Notes: generated from the sequence alone by a model not told the origin. DNA of 64,000 nucleotides from Syngnathus acus (GCF_901709675.1 NC_051088.1:20928693-20992692), one strand, 5' to 3'; numbered from the stretch's first letter, positions 11,901 to 24,700 are shown. Made by a program: numbers and translations.

Positions 11901-13472
11901 AAATCACTTCAATTGTACATGTCAGACAAAGTTAAAAAACAAACAAAAGCAACTACATCGCTCAAGGAAACAAATTATCATGCAAATAAATTCAGAGAAA
12001 CCGAAATCTATATCGTTCATTTTCAAGGTCCCCTTCGGAAAGTCTAACGCCTAACTGTTATGTTGCCTTTCCTGAGCTTTTGTTACGACGAAATTCTTTA
12101 GTGCTCTGTAATATTTTTTTTCTGTACTTTCTCTCTCTCCAAGTTTAATCCTGCAGACTTTCTGCTTAAAGTGTTGCATGCACTATAAAAAAAAAACCTA
12201 TCAATTTCACCCAATAGTTTTTAGGTGTATATGAACTGACTGATTTTTGAAAAAAAAAAGCAGTGACTCATATTTGAATCCTCTTCTTAACTATTGTCAT
12301 TTGAGACAATCTAAACCGTACATCCTTGTTGAAACATCTTGACATTGCTTGATTTGAGCCGCAGCAGCACATTCAGTGTCTGTGACTCGGCTTCTGCTGA
12401 GAGACAAAGCGGCGCTGTTCATTGTCGGGACCACCTGTGTGCACCGACCGCTCTGTATGGGTGGTCAAAACACACACCCACATGCTCCAGCTCACCGCAG
12501 TCCAGGAATATCCTGATGGGAAGGCTCAACTCGCCCTAAATCGCCGTCTAATCTGTGGTGAGTGAAGCATTCTAATTGGCCAGTCAACAGGTGCTGAGCC
12601 AGACTCAGTCGGGACTGCAGAGCGGAGACGCTTTGGTATGATGGCAAAACAAGGAGAGGCTTCAACTGGGAGGCAATTAGCTTTCGCTAAAGCCCAGTCA
12701 GCTTTGTGTGACTCAGCACATATTTTCACTTATGTGAAAAGTGACCACACTATCGAGACAGCTTGGCCATTTTACGCCAGCATCACTTTGTGTATCACAT
12801 AAGTGCTTGAAAGCAACTCTGACTTTCCCTCTCTTGCCTTTAATGATCAAAAAGCAGGGTGTGGGTGAGTGTGAACGGGTTCGGGGTCGTTTCTGCAAAC
12901 TGGTTCAGCCCAGCTTCAGAGGTTCTTATTTGTTTATCTTTACAACGTCTTGCAAACAGATACTGGTGGGGCATGTTTGGACAGCAAGCCAAGCAAGCTT
13001 GCACAACATAAACAAAACGTTTCCACCCCATGTTGGACAACTCAAAGTTTTTGCAAGCATTCGTAGAATTAATGATTCCAGTCAGCACTTTACAAAGGAG
13101 ATCAAAATAAGTAGTCAACCCTATCACTTTTTTCCTTTCAGGAGGGACCCATATGATTACCCGTCGCACGCTAGATCTGCACGCAGGGATTACCCCGATC
13201 GCTACCGTGACAAAAGTCCGTCCGTCCATCAGGCGGCATCCCACAATCAACGTCATCACACCTCATCTCCCCATGCTGGACGGCACTACCGTACGGCCTC
13301 GGGGCAGGACGTTCTTCCCTCCCCCACTACTGGCCGCAGAGGACACCACTATGAGGTAATAGGACACGGAGCAGACGGCTACCGGCAGGCCAGCCCGGAT
13401 CGCTATGGCTACAGAGACGATCCCAGACAGCCTGATCCGAGACGGAAGAACCCCATGATAGGTGCTGTTTAA
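5881..13472 (+). CDS. Probable pard3b (Par-3 family cell polarity regulator beta), 3' part of gene
   Basis: Two coding exons join in frame across a 7.2 kb intron: 5881-5957 (starts phase 0, ends phase 2) and 13142-13472 (stop TAA at 13470-13472). Together they encode 135 residues, hydrophilic and very rich in Arg, Tyr, Asp, Pro, Ser and His (for example HLYEELDRP, RRDPYDYPSHAR, SPDRYGYRDD), ending KNPMIGAV. This is like the disordered C-terminal tails of Par-3 scaffolds, which organise tight junctions and apical-basal polarity through N-terminal CR1 and PDZ domains outside this window. I did not match the peptide to a reference. The name rests on composition and on position: in human, PARD3B lies directly upstream of NRP2 in the same orientation, as here. 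The gene body upstream is not in view. Confidence 0.6.
7781..7828. promoter_or_regulatory. Perfect 10-bp inverted repeat carrying two CCAAT boxes
   Basis: ATCCAATCAC (7781-7790) and GTGATTGGAT (7819-7828) are exact reverse complements, separated by 28 nt of GC-rich sequence. Two opposed ATTGG/CCAAT boxes of this kind are the usual NF-Y binding layout, but there is no supporting promoter element or transcript. It sits in a pard3b intron. Confidence 0.25.
9127..9342 (+). repeat. Likely 5' part of a decayed hAT element
   Basis: GGGGGGAAAAATCGATATTGCAATATA at 9134-9160 resembles the 'tatcgatattgcaatata' sequence common near the ends of fish hAT elements, and it directly precedes the BED-finger fragment. 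Boundaries and target duplication could not be found. Confidence 0.35.
9343..9546 (+). pseudogene. Decayed hAT transposase (ZBED-like) BED zinc-finger fragment
   Basis: In one frame this stretch reads AKKSECKDP, then NSKLWRLFGY, a TAG stop at 9412-9414, and then KTDDGKTLDQKYTICKNC followed by NSNTKNLQSHF. That is the order of a BED finger: aromatic W..F motif, a Cys-x2-Cys pair and an N-T-x-NL-x-x-H helix. The in-frame stop, the altered His spacing and the absence of the downstream RNase-H-like catalytic and dimerisation region show that it is a dead fragment. BED fingers bind the ends of hAT transposons. A domesticated ZBED gene is unlikely with the stop present. Confidence 0.65.
11538..11660 (+). 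repeat. Degraded tRNA-like/SINE-type repeat
   Basis: GGTGGTTAGCACATCCATCT followed by CACAGTTCTGAG resembles the head of a dispersed vertebrate repeat ('GGTTAGCACATCTGCCTCACAGTTCTGAGG'). A Pol III box-B-like GGGTTTGG and GTTGCATGT follow. The copy is mutated and its ends are unclear. Confidence 0.45.
13142..13472 (+). CDS. pard3b terminal coding exon
   Basis: Acceptor TTTTTTCCTTTCAG ends at 13141. The first base completes an AGG codon split from the exon at 5881-5957, and 109 further codons then run to TAA. The sequence is rich in Arg, Tyr, Asp, His and Pro, with repeated RDYPDRYRD and SPDRYGYRDD-like motifs and a C-terminal MIGAV. GC content is higher than in the flanks. The frame stays open upstream into the intron as far as 12741, but the acceptor and the exon phase fix the start at 13142. 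Confidence 0.65.
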
Positions 13473-13947
13473 TTTCAAATTTCTAAGATTATCCTGAGAT
13501 TTCTTTCAAAAGCAGGCTGTGCTGTATATTTACAAGCATGTGGATGTATTTAAAATATTTTAATATTATAAAATCTGAATGAATTGCATATAGAACAAAC
13601 TTTTTGTGCTGCATTTCGAATCAATGTTTATTTCCTGACAAACTGGACTTCATTGGGCAGGATGTATAATGAGGACACCTTGACACACTGGAATTGCAGG
13701 ATGTGAGAATTACAATACAAGAAAAGGAAATGATATCCTTGCAAGTATATATTTTTCCCCAGACAGCATTTAAAGCAGCAATTATATTTGCAAACGAAAG
13801 GACTGTTTCTAATAACAATTTGTGGTGTTTATAATAAAATGTTAAACGTTTGATCCAATTCAGACTACTATAAACGACTTTACACACTGTGCCTCTATTG
13901 GTTAATTCAACACATTCATTTTTATACAAACATTTTACGTCAATAAA
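13473..13947 (+). other. pard3b 3' UTR (predicted)
   Basis: AT-rich sequence follows the stop. AATAAA polyadenylation signals lie at 13833-13838 and 13942-13947, which would give 3' UTRs of roughly 380 or 490 nt. The cleavage site cannot be fixed without transcripts. Confidence 0.4.
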
Positions 13948-14040
13948 TGTGGAATTTATTTCGCTGTGGTTGATTTATTCACACGCATGAATATGTCAAA
14001 TGTTCACTCTAAGACAACATCATTAGTCATCACTTTATAA

Positions 14041-14260
14041 TAGCCTAATTTCCCAGCACATCATCTCCCATAAATGAGCTCTGTGAGATGACTGATAGAA
14101 GTAGCCAGTGTTCTGATAAGGACCAAATCAGCAGTAGCAATTAGATCTCCTCCAGGATGATGATTATGGCCCAATTTGCTCTCCGAACTAAAGATGGCAC
14201 TGATTGGCAAAATTAGTCCTGAAAGGGAGATAATTACTGTGGAGAGAAGGGCCCCCCGTT
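14041..14260. promoter_or_regulatory. Possible conserved noncoding element
   Basis: A non-repetitive, evenly composed block with several homeodomain-type ATTA/TAAT cores (CAATTAGATC, AAAATTAGTC, ATAATTACTG) and ATCTCCTCC-like stretches, just downstream of pard3b. The look of the sequence, unlike the simple-repeat-rich flanks, is the only evidence. Conservation was not tested. Confidence 0.2.
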
Positions 14261-15179
14261 TTTTTTTGTTTTTTTTTTTTTCATCATCAGTCTTTAATTA
14301 GCTTTCAAGCCAACAGAGCGTAGGCCTCTGTGCCTGTTCGCCAGAACGTTCCTGTCATTAAAACCAACGTCAGCAGCACATCGACAATCAAACAATCACC
14401 GTGTTCCAATTCATTTGAACAAAATCAACTCTAACCGCGGCTTCTGTTGGAGAGTAATTGCACTTTGGTGTGTTTTGTGAATTGGTTAGACTAGCAACGA
14501 GGTTGAGCTGTTAAAAGTGGGCGGGGTGGGCACGTATGTTTTTTCAACCGTGTTGTGGTAAGCAGCAATTTTTGTAATCAACAAAAATCAATTCCGATAA
14601 TTTACAATTGGTAAGTCATGAACTAGTACATAAACAAGCCATTTAAATTTTGTATTGATGGGCATTAGAAAGTCTTACGTAATGAGGATCTGAACAGAAG
14701 ATGCAAAAGCAGCGTTTGGTCTCCACTTTTTTATTTTGCGTTTGGTTTCGCACATATCAGAGAAACTACACGTGTAAAATGTGAGCAACAGATAGTCTGC
14801 CTTCTACGTCAATCCAAAAACCACAACGATGGCTGCTAGCAGAACAAATTTTGCCTTTACAATTGTTGGAAGAAGTCCTGTTGGGTTATTAAAGTGGCCA
14901 GAGCAGCTGGAAGGCCCAACGCATGGATATGTTTGTTGAATTTCCTGTACTGGCACATGTATGTGAACAGATGTGAGTGGAGTTTTGACCGTGTACTTTT
15001 TATATGCGAACGCAACGGTGGCACTATTCAACTTTTACTCAGGAGGACGGTTAAACATTTTTGCATTTCAATATAAATGTTTATATTTTCCTATCTACAC
15101 AAACTGCACTTTTGACAGAATATTTCAAAGATTTTTTGTTATATCTTATTTCCCAAATAGTTACCACTACAGATATAGT

Positions 15180-15284
15180 TCCGAAGTTTTATAAATCAAA
15201 CACTGGCGACTATCCCCATCCCCCAATCCAACGAAACATTTGCTGTATACGTATTTAAATAAACTTGACTTGACTTGACTTGAC
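15180..15284 (+). repeat. LINE-like 3' tail ending in (TTGAC)4
   Basis: AATAAA at 15258-15263 is followed directly by four TTGAC units (15265-15284). Non-LTR retrotransposon tails in fish often end in AATAAACTTGACTTGAC. No reverse transcriptase reading frame is visible upstream, so this would be a short 5'-truncated copy. Confidence 0.4.
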
Positions 15285-18200
15285 TGTATGTATAAATATT
15301 GCTGCGTTTATGCATAAAGTGAAAATGAGATCTTTAACACTGAGAGACAACCGTCAAATGTTTTCTATTGAAATGTAACGTTGCATACAGACAAGAATGA
15401 AATTGTGGCTATGCCTCCGAATTGTGCAATCACATTCAATCCCAAATGACAGGGATCTTTGTCCAGCTGCAAACAGCCAAAAAACACTGTGCAATAAAAC
15501 ACAACATCCCACAGGAGATGTTTGTGGTTTTCCAATAAACCCCGATAACATTTGAAAGTGCTTCTGATTTATTCAACATGTAGGGCAATAACATTAGCAC
15601 TGACATGGGGCAGCTAATGAGACATCTGATTGAAAAAATCCCATCTATGCTCAAAAATCGTTCAGCAAATCAAAATGGGTGGGAAATCTTAATGGCTCTT
15701 GCCTGATCACAAAATTTGAAAATATGCTGTTTCAAATTTTACTCCAAGCAAGACAGGGAATTGTTCCAAAATGTGGTTTCAAAAAAAAACACCCGATGCA
15801 TCAGCGGAGCCTCATTTCCTGCTGTGGAGGACATCTACAGGAAATGTTCTCTCAGGAGTTTAATTCTACGTCAGACAACCAAAATACAACACAATGTCAT
15901 GGAACAAAAGTTACAATTTGGGAAAATGTATGTCAGTGCTTCTAATTGTGTTTGAGCCAGCAGGAAAGAAGTGACGGGTCCAAATTCCTCTGTTTTTATT
16001 TTCGGCATCTTCTCAAGTTTAGCCCATGAGAAGAGAAAAATGCCGTTTCAGCGGTTCATTGAGCTCAAATGGTAAGTGTTTGCTCCACTTTCCCATCCGT
16101 GTCAATCTTGTTTTGGTTCTGAATATTGAAATGACACTAATAAATCATTGAGCACATCTCACAAACATAAAAGAATTCAGACAGAATTGAAATTCTAGTT
16201 GGAATCTGAATATTTGTGTTTCCTTCTTGTGTTGCGGTGGTAGCTGCCTGGTTAAATGGCACACCTCGGGACGCTGAAAAAAGGAAAGAACAAGAAGCTG
16301 TGCCCCAGGTCGGTTTGCTCTGAGTCATGGGCGAATTCTGTCCAACACCTTACCTTGTTAGCATGTGTCAATCAAACATCATGCTCCAGGGAGGCCTGAG
16401 TGGATGGCTGAAGCACTTATCTCTCCCTCACACAGTTGCCAAAACGACAGGGAGGGGAGGAGGAGTCTCTTGAGTGCACGTCGGGATACCTCACCCTCAA
16501 AATGCACAATGAAGTTCCAGGCGAGCACCTGCGTTGACCTCGACCTTCTTCGTTCATCTTCTTCATTAAAGGTACATTCCACCGCGTTGGCCCGCCATCC
16601 CTCTGTCCTTCACCTGCTGCCGTTGATTTCATTTCAGCCCTCATTAAAATGACGCAAACCCGGTCTGAGCGGACCTTTTCGTTTAATTATACCATTCATT
16701 AAACCCCCGCCATCAAGTCCACATGGGAATATCTGGCGCCCGGCGTGTTTTTAAAGTGCCCGAATATGGAGATTGGTACTGTCATGGATTGCTCTTGCCA
16801 GCTAGCCTGCCCTTCACCCACCTCATCCACTTTCATGTCTGCCACACGCGGCCTCACTCAACTTGGAGGGTGCTCCTTCAGCTACCGTGTTTGTTTGTTA
16901 TTGTTCAACAGCTGTGAAATTGGATTTCCACAGTTGGCCTGATATTAGAAATTATTTCATATCCTGTGCAATATTCTTGCTTGGTTTCTCACCTTGCGCT
17001 TTGTTTAAAGGTTCCATTTTTACATCATACCGGAGGAGGGGGTTGATTTGGTAGATTTATCCCTCAATGCAATGTTGCCGTTTGGCTCTGGGTCGCCCAC
17101 ACATGGTCTTTTTACACCAGCTGTCACCATGGAAACGTGGTCCACCTTTCCTGCGCAGCACCCCCTTTCCGAGCTGATGACATCGTGGTGGCAACACAAA
17201 AAGGTTGATTTGTGCATTGTGCTAAGACAAATTGCTTGCTGGGAACGCATCTTAATTTGTGGAACATGTCTGATTGTCCATTGTTGACATTTGGCATCCT
17301 TACTTGCGGTACAGTTGGCACATGAGGATTTCTTGCCAACCGGAGGTTAGAAACAATCACGTCTTGGTTAATCCTACCACTTTTTTTTTTTTTTTTTTGT
17401 CGCCTTCTTTACCTTTTAGAGGCATCATACTTTCCCAACAGCGCCTTTCTGAGTCTCTTCTTTTAACCTGCCAGCTTTCTTTTTATCTCAACAATGACGT
17501 GCGCACTGTGCGACTAACCTGAGCCTCGTGCCCTGGGAACAGCTGAAGGCCGTGACCCCCCCACACTCGACTCCCCCCACCCATCAGGCCAGAGAAGAAA
17601 CACACAACAAGAAATGAACCAATGACAGGCATTTATTGTGCATGTGAACAGAACATTGTAGATGTCTCCTGAAGCTTTGACACCGCTTGTGTCTGTTATG
17701 CTTGTCACATTTTCTGTCAGGTGTACACACACAGTCTTGCAAGTGTGTGTGTGAGATGGTTGTAAAATTGGTGCCCTTCCCATACAGATGTCAGGTGTTT
17801 ACTCGGTGGTCGGGGTAGCGTGGATGTCACAAGTGTTGGGTTGCCGTGGGTGTAATGTGTCTGTCTCCATTGGCCCACATATAGCGCAGTGCAGAGAGGC
17901 CAAGTGGAATTACATGCTGCTTATTTTCCATGTCTGATATATTGTCTTCACTTTGCAACGCTGCACAAGTTTGATATCCATCACGACTCCTTTTCTTAGC
18001 TATGAACTTTTAAGCAGGCCTCTTCGTGAATGCTACTGACGCTCCAGTTTGTCATTTATTCATATGTGCAATGCGTGAGAAGAATGAAGGTGATAAAATT
18101 TGTATTTATGCAAATCATAATAATAATCAGCCCGGTCACATTTTGCCAAGATGGATAGATATGGTTGAAAACAAAATGGAGCCTCATTGGAAAGTCAACT

Positions 18201-18308
18201 TTACAGCCAGCAGTGTAATCTATCCAAGCATTCCTTCCAGGCTATGCCAAACAGCCTGCTGAATATGAGCCGAGCACCCATTAGATCTCTGTGTTCTATC
18301 TCTCAAAA

Positions 18309-18338
18309 CACACACACACACACACACGCGCACACACA
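18309..18338. repeat. (CA)n microsatellite
   Basis: Interrupted (CA)n with a CGCG break. Confidence 0.85.
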
Positions 18339-19257
18339 GCTGCCAAATTCATTAGTGCAAAATGTCCTGCTCGCCATATGAGAACCTCTCTGCAGTGACA
18401 TTGCTTCCACAACCATGCATCTGTATTTCACACACACATGGACACGCACACTCTATTAAGGAAAGTCACTGCAGTTTGCTTATACTGAAGCAGGTTACAC
18501 ACTTACCACTATTTGGGAAAATTGTGTTCCCCCCTTCCTGGTCAGTTACTTGAGGCCGGATTATTGATCATGTGTTGAGTTTTTTTTTTTTTTTCCCCCC
18601 TTGACCAATCTGCTCAGAAAGCCGTCGAGAGTGACAATCCTATTTGTTGAACCTGTTTAATATTTACAATGGCAAATCCTTATGTGTGTGGTCACTACCA
18701 AGGTCATAGCCTAGCGTCTTCTATTTATTCTTCTCCTACAACATCTTCTTCTTTTTTTTTTGCAGTCCTTATTTCTTACAAATCGATTCATATGTATTTA
18801 AAAAAAAAAATGGTCGTACTTGTACTGAAGTGACGTTGGCAAGTAAAGAACCTCTTCAATTGTAACGTTGTTAAAAAGCAAGGTGAATAATGAATTCATC
18901 TAAATGACAAAACTCCATGCAGGAGGTATTTCGTTCAATTTATTGTCAAACCGCAGCCTTTTGTTTTATTCTTTTTCCAGACACATGATTTTACAATTTT
19001 ATGCATGCACACTCACACACAAATAATGCTGCTATTCCTCCTTGGGCCTCTTGAAAGATGCTAGAAAACATTAAATTATCATCATGATTAGAGATTTAGG
19101 TAAAAAAAAAAAAAATCGTGCATGTAGCTGCCGCTTCACATCTTTCCCTCTGGGCGCGACCTTCATCCGTTACCCTCTGCCACCTTTTTCCATTGCCTTA
19201 TTCACATTCACTCTCCCAGATGAGCACTGATAGGAAGGAAATGAGAGCCACATACAT

Positions 19258-19258
<1 letters not shown>

Positions 19259-19318
<60 letters not shown>
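19259..19318. repeat. (CA)30 microsatellite
   Basis: Sixty bases of uninterrupted CA dinucleotide, in intergenic DNA. Confidence 0.95.
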
Positions 19319-19319
<1 letters not shown>

Positions 19320-19680
19320 CACAAGTCATAAGAAATGTATTTTATTTTTTTTCAAATGTGCAAGCTGCAACTCTTCCTGACTTTTAGTCACCCCGCTGAC
19401 CTCTTCCCTTTATTAAAATTCACACTCCCTGGCAGTCACAGTGTGCAGTCACCTTGGGAGTCGCACAGTCTTTCCCTGCAGATAAAAATGATGACTCGTC
19501 TCTCTCTCGCACACACAGGCTAGCGCTGTCCTCGTGCCCACTCACACTGTGGATTTCCCCTGTAAACAGCAGTACTGATGACCTGCTCACCCGACCTCCC
19601 GCTGAGCTCATGTGTTTGTGTAACTGTCCCACTTCAGTCTAGAGCCCGGCAAGAGATTCCCTGTGCCAAGCCTGTCAGAA

Positions 19681-19710
19681 CCCCCCCCCCCCCCACACAC
19701 ACACACACAC
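19681..19710. repeat. C14 homopolymer followed by (AC)8
   Basis: A run of 14 cytosines leads directly into an AC dinucleotide tract. Confidence 0.9.
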
Positions 19711-20154
19711 GTATTCATCAGTTTGCAATAATAGAATAATGCTGCCTTGGAGGAATCAAATAGTGAATGAAAGTTACATGGATATAAAAAAATATATATA
19801 TATATAATAAATAATTAATTAATTAATTCATAAAAGTGAAATAAAAAACAAATATTAAAAAATCTAAATAAAAGATTACATTTATAAAGATATGCACAAA
19901 AATAAATTCCCCATAGGTGGATTTCAGGGGAAATAAAAAGTTAAATGGACCCTTGCAGATTTCATTGTAATATATAATAACCTGTGAATAATTCAACTCA
20001 CAAAAAGCCTCTCGGAAAGCATTGCGTTTGCATATCCCAGTAAGTTATAAAACTAAAAAAAAAACACAGACAGATGTGAGAGAAACGGCACTTTAGCCTC
20101 TGCGTAAAAAAATATGTTTAGAGACAAATAAAGCCACCATTAATTCAAATTTGT

Positions 20155-20352
20155 GGTAAATGTACTTTTTATATGTTTTGCGCTTTTCCACCGACAAGGT
20201 CACCGAAATGCTTCAGCACTGTTTCATCACTCACCTTCTCGTGACACAACATCCGGAGCAATGTTCAATATCTCACTTAAGGACACTGGGCAGGGATCAA
20301 ACTCACAACCTCTGGGTTAGGAGACGACCACTCTCGCCCTGAGCAACACTAC
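20155..20352 (-). mobile_element. tRNA-derived SINE (minus strand)
   Basis: Reading the minus strand from about 20352, a box-A-like TGCTCAGGGCGAGAG (20345-20331) is followed by a box-B-like GAGTTTGATCC (20304-20294) at tRNA-like spacing. The body then runs through TCCGGATGTTGTGTCAC to a tail with GGTGGAAAAGCGC (about 20193-20180) and ATATAAAAAG. This head, body and GAAAAGCGC tail arrangement is the usual plan of fish SINEs, transcribed by Pol III and mobilised by a partner LINE. Target duplications were not found and the ends are approximate. Confidence 0.7.
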
Positions 20353-21684
20353 CAATGTGTTAGCTCCAGCACTGGTCAAGTTGAATGTAAAATTTGTCAT
20401 TTTTCATGATTCGGCGAACATCCCAATCCAACCCCTTTGCTGAAAATAACTTCAGCACTGGTGTGTCTACACAGATGAATTTTAATGTGCGTGATGCTTG
20501 AAACTCATCATGCATGTGCTCTCCTCATCCCGCAGCGGCCCCGCCTCCACACCATCTCGTTTCCTCTCTGGCGGTGGCGGCATATTGATGTGGCGCGTGA
20601 AGGTTAAGCCGACGGTTTAGTGTCCAGGCGTCCGTGACATTCCGCCTCGCCGGGCCGTAATTGACTCGTCAGCGTGAGTATCGGTTCAACCTCGGCTCAC
20701 CTGCTCCTCTCGTGTCCGTTGGGCTCGTGATTGACAAGTTGCTCTTTTAGTCCAACTCGAGAGTTTTGCTGGTGTTTCTTCCTCTCTTCTTTTCATCTAG
20801 TTTGTCTTCAGAGCTCCGTCATTTTCCGTAGTTTCATCATCCTCAGATGGGACTTCCTCTGTTCTGTGTCGGAACGTCACGTTAGCGGTACAGACGTTAC
20901 ACAACTCTGTGGAAGGCAGCTGGAGTTCTCAGGAAAGTTTGCTGCTCATGCTCCAGGCATGCCGTTCTGCATTTGGCTCGATTTCAAGCGTCTACTCCTG
21001 CACATTCACCCTGGTATGGAAGCATAGTCTTTCTAAAACGGATGTCGATGGGGCTACTTCGTGGCCACTCTGGAGTCAAAAACCCGATTCAGCAGCGAGC
21101 ACATCCCATCATGACCTCACTCACAACACTCATTACATTTTAATCAGCTTTCTCCACGTCCTTTCTAAGGCACCGTCTCCAAAAACTGTCTACCGCTGTC
21201 AGAGATCTAAGAAGCAGATTAAATCATGTTCTTGGTCATTTGAGACATTTTAGCAGCTTTTGTTTCAAAGAAGGCAATAACGGGTAGAAATTCGACGTTT
21301 GCTTTCCTTGGCCTTTCTGACTAAATACGAAGCAAGCTTGACATTGATTTGTTGTCTCCTCAATGTCTGATGTTGTCACACCTCAACCACTTTGGTGTAA
21401 TGATGTTGGACCATTTGCTATTCTGGGCTCCCGTTTTGTGTTTGTTCCTATCATGGAAGCGGCGCTGCGGAAGGGGAATAATGAAGCGGGCCTGTAAATA
21501 ATGAATCAAAGGATGCGCCGCTTCAATTAAGAGCCATTTACAGCCTGGTGTTCATGGCATCTTTGGGAAACATGGCGTATATCCTTGAATGAATCACTCA
21601 TGACAGCATAACATCACCTCTGATATGAAAATGAGCTGGCTATAAACCACACTGACATGTCACACTAATTGCTCTTTGACAGCT

Positions 21685-21708
21685 ACACACACACACACAC
21701 ACATATAT
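21685..21708. repeat. (AC)n/(AT)n microsatellite
   Basis: An AC dinucleotide tract grading into ATATAT. Confidence 0.85.
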
Positions 21709-24700
21709 GATCGTGCCTCCAAAATGTCTGTGTTGCAAAGATAATAGCATGGGACCGGCACACTAATAGCATCTCTATTTTTAGCGTGCCACATAGCATG
21801 ACAGCAACTGGTGTGCTCTGCTGTAAAGTTATGTGGCTGGATGCAGGTCATTAAAAAAGGCAATGTGGAGCGCAGTAAAGCAAAGTGTTTTTTTTTTTCT
21901 TTCAATCAGCAGTGGATTTTGTTTCTGTCTGAACAGTAATCAGCCAGTTGCATGTTTTATTGTGTACTGTGCTTGACTATGCACAATGGTTAACAGCGTC
22001 CAGCATGACGTTAGGGTTAGGGTTGCGTGTTCTGTTTACCATTAATAAAGAATGGAAAAAAAGATTGTAGTCAAGAATGTTGCATTTCCATCACTGTGGG
22101 AAAAATATTCTAAATCAGAGTGTCTTGGAAAAAAAATTGCATTCCACCTTAAATCTCACTGCATTGGACTACATGTGAACTCATTTCCTAAAGCTCTCCC
22201 ATAATCGTCCCCAGTCTCCGGTGTGTCAATGCAAGGCCTTTCAACTCCGAGCCCGTCGATTTGAATTTTTATCATCCCAACTTTGTCTTTGCGCACAATG
22301 CTCGCTTTGCTTTTATCTGTGAGGAGCTAGCACAAAGGATTTTGTCTTTAAAACATTTCCAGAGATGCAAATATTCACATTTTGAAAGCTTGGACAGAAA
22401 AGCAGCCTGCTCATGAGGATGACCTCGCTATTGTTTACAGCAGCTGCCAGCTCATTGTGTATGCATCGTCTGTGTGCATTGTTGATCAGCTCACTTGCAC
22501 ACAGCAGAAAATGGCAATTCCGGTTCTATAGTCTCCTTATCCGACCTTATTAATTGTCGTGCCACTAAAGCTTCCCTAAAAAGCCGAATGTGGATGCAAG
22601 AAGCATTTGTCCTCCCAGACCTGCAGATTGTATCGTAAATGGTTCTGTCTCCGCGGCAAATACGACAATCAATGGGGATGCCAGTGTGTTGGGCTTTCTC
22701 TCTAGCGGCAAAATAACAAAAAAAAATGAAATTAACCAAAATTGTTTTCTGCCCGGCAGCAGCTGAAACAATTATTTACATTTGGACTGACAGGAGGACA
22801 ACCACAGATGAGAAATCCAGATCTAGAAAATAAAAATGACCTTCCGGGTGAGGAGAGGTCAAACTGCGTCATGCTTTTTACTTTCCCATCTCTGATGACG
22901 ACAAACTGCATTTCCAGAAAGTGTGTGTATGTGTGACACCACAAGTGTGATGGGGACACTTGCAAGTTGGAAAGTTGTTGTCACGAGTCAGCAATGTAAC
23001 CTCATTGTTGACATTACAACACTGCATGACCAACTGGGCTCCAGCTATATTTGGGAGTTAAAGTCCTATAAAAAGAACCTTGAACTATGCCGTGTGCGCA
23101 CGTGCATGAGCTTGGCATGTTATTTATCCTTTTTGTTATGCGCCTGTCTGTCACAGAATGAGACGAGCCAACCATAGTCGTGGTTTTAGCACAATGGTTG
23201 TGGTTTGTGACAGCATCTGATGGACTGGAAGCGTATCGAGCTGAATCTAAGCCCCCCGGCACCAACCATGTGGTCATCATTGATAATGAGCATAACATGC
23301 GAACATCTTGTTTAGCAAAACAGGCCTCTCCAAACAATTAGAAGGTACCACCGTGTGACCTTTGGACGCTTGGTGCCCCGGTGCTGGGGATTGGAAATAA
23401 TGAGTACAGCTGGAGCCGTAACGTCAACTGTACGATTTCGGTGCAGTTTATCTGTCTTGACAATTCAATTTAATTCTGTTCATCTTGTGAAATGGATGAT
23501 TCTATTATTATATTCGAAGTAACATTTTGGTATTTTCAACTGCCTTAGCAGTTTAATGAGAAGTTTGGGTTAGGGTTGCTTGTTGGGTTTTTTCAAAGGC
23601 TTTTTAGATTCAGCAATCCGGTTGGTTAGCCACCAAGTATGACGCATTCAAGGCACAGTTTTGACTCATCGTAAAGTCGCTCGCCACATATTGATTGGGC
23701 TTTGTGTGTGGGAATCACTTCATATTTCAAGTGCATCTTTCTTCTTAGTATTGTCTGTGAAATGTAGCTTTTTTTTTTTTTCTTGGGCATAGGCTCATGT
23801 GTTGAATCGTAACATGGCAAAAAAAAAACTTTCCAAAGACGGCTGGTTCTTAAACTCATTTTGTTAGCTCGTGACTTTAATACGAGCGACACGTAACCGA
23901 AACAACTTTTTATGTGTGAAGCTCGAGTCACAGAGAATTCGGTCACTTTTCAAAATAAAAACATTTTCAGCCTTACCTGATAAATAAAACATAATTGATC
24001 TCTTTTTTAATTAATGAAGCACCAAACATGCATTTATTCATTAGCAACACATTCTGATTGAATTGCTAAAATTTGACTTATTTCAAATATCATAAAAAAC
24101 ATGCTCTGCTTCTGAATTGTATGTGTTAGGGTGATGTGCGGGTCCCACAATTTTAAGGTATTTTTATATTTTCAAAGGGATTTAAATAAAATTCACAAGG
24201 CTCGGGACTACTCCATGCCTGAATCATTATTATTCTCAAAGTCAAAGTCAAAATTCTTGCTGTATTGGTAACAACTTGTAAGTTCCGCATCATGTTTTTT
24301 CTTTTTTTTTACCTGGCTTCTTTTGTCTAAATCCTTGTCTTTAAAGTCTATTTGTGTCATGATGCTCTCTGCTTTCCACAAATCTCGCATCACACACTTG
24401 TCTTGCGACAATGCAGATGTTCTGGTTAAAGCTTCCGCATCGACACACACCTCTCAACATTTGCGATGAACAACTCAGAGGCACAATTACAGTACGTGCA
24501 CACAAATAAATCATGCGCTGTGTTCCAGCCATTGCCATGGCAACTCCAAGCAGTCATCCAAAAACAGCATCAATGTGACAGTTCTTGTCGTTGGGCTGGC
24601 TGTCATCCCTTCCTTGGTGTTACTTATCTTCTTCAGCAACCACTTTTTGTGTGCGTGTCATTGGCAGGAGTATTTGATATTGTTCCTGTTTGTTGCACTC

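Larger units (their letters stand above)
5958..13141 (+). other. pard3b last intron (7.2 kb)
   Basis: Bounded by GTAAGAG at 5958 and TTTCCTTTCAG at 13141. It contains a decayed hAT transposase BED-finger fragment (9343-9546), a degraded tRNA-like repeat (11538-11660) and a pair of inverted CCAAT boxes (7781-7828). Several open frames of 60-100 codons, for example on the minus strand at 9646-9867 and on the plus strand at 10655-10930, lack splice support or recognisable motifs. Confidence 0.55.
13948..20154. other. Intergenic DNA, first third
   Basis: No gene could be supported between the pard3b 3' end and the SINE at 20155. It holds a possible conserved noncoding block (14041-14260), a LINE-like 3' tail (15180-15284), (CA)n tracts at 18309-18338, 19259-19318 and 19695-19710, and AT-rich sequence at about 19780-19880. 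Open frames are short and low complexity. Confidence 0.5.

Noticed and set aside
12741-13141. Open frame extending upstream of the last pard3b exon
   Set aside because: It is continuous with the exon frame, but composition changes sharply at 13142, where a strong acceptor lies and the split Arg codon fits the previous exon.
20283-20352. Possible tRNA gene on the minus strand
   Set aside because: Box A and box B are present but imperfect, and the arms do not form a cloverleaf. It runs into a SINE body, so it is the SINE head.
22010-22024. Two TTAGGG units (telomere-like)
   Set aside because: Only two units here and one more near 23566. Too short for an interstitial telomere tract.
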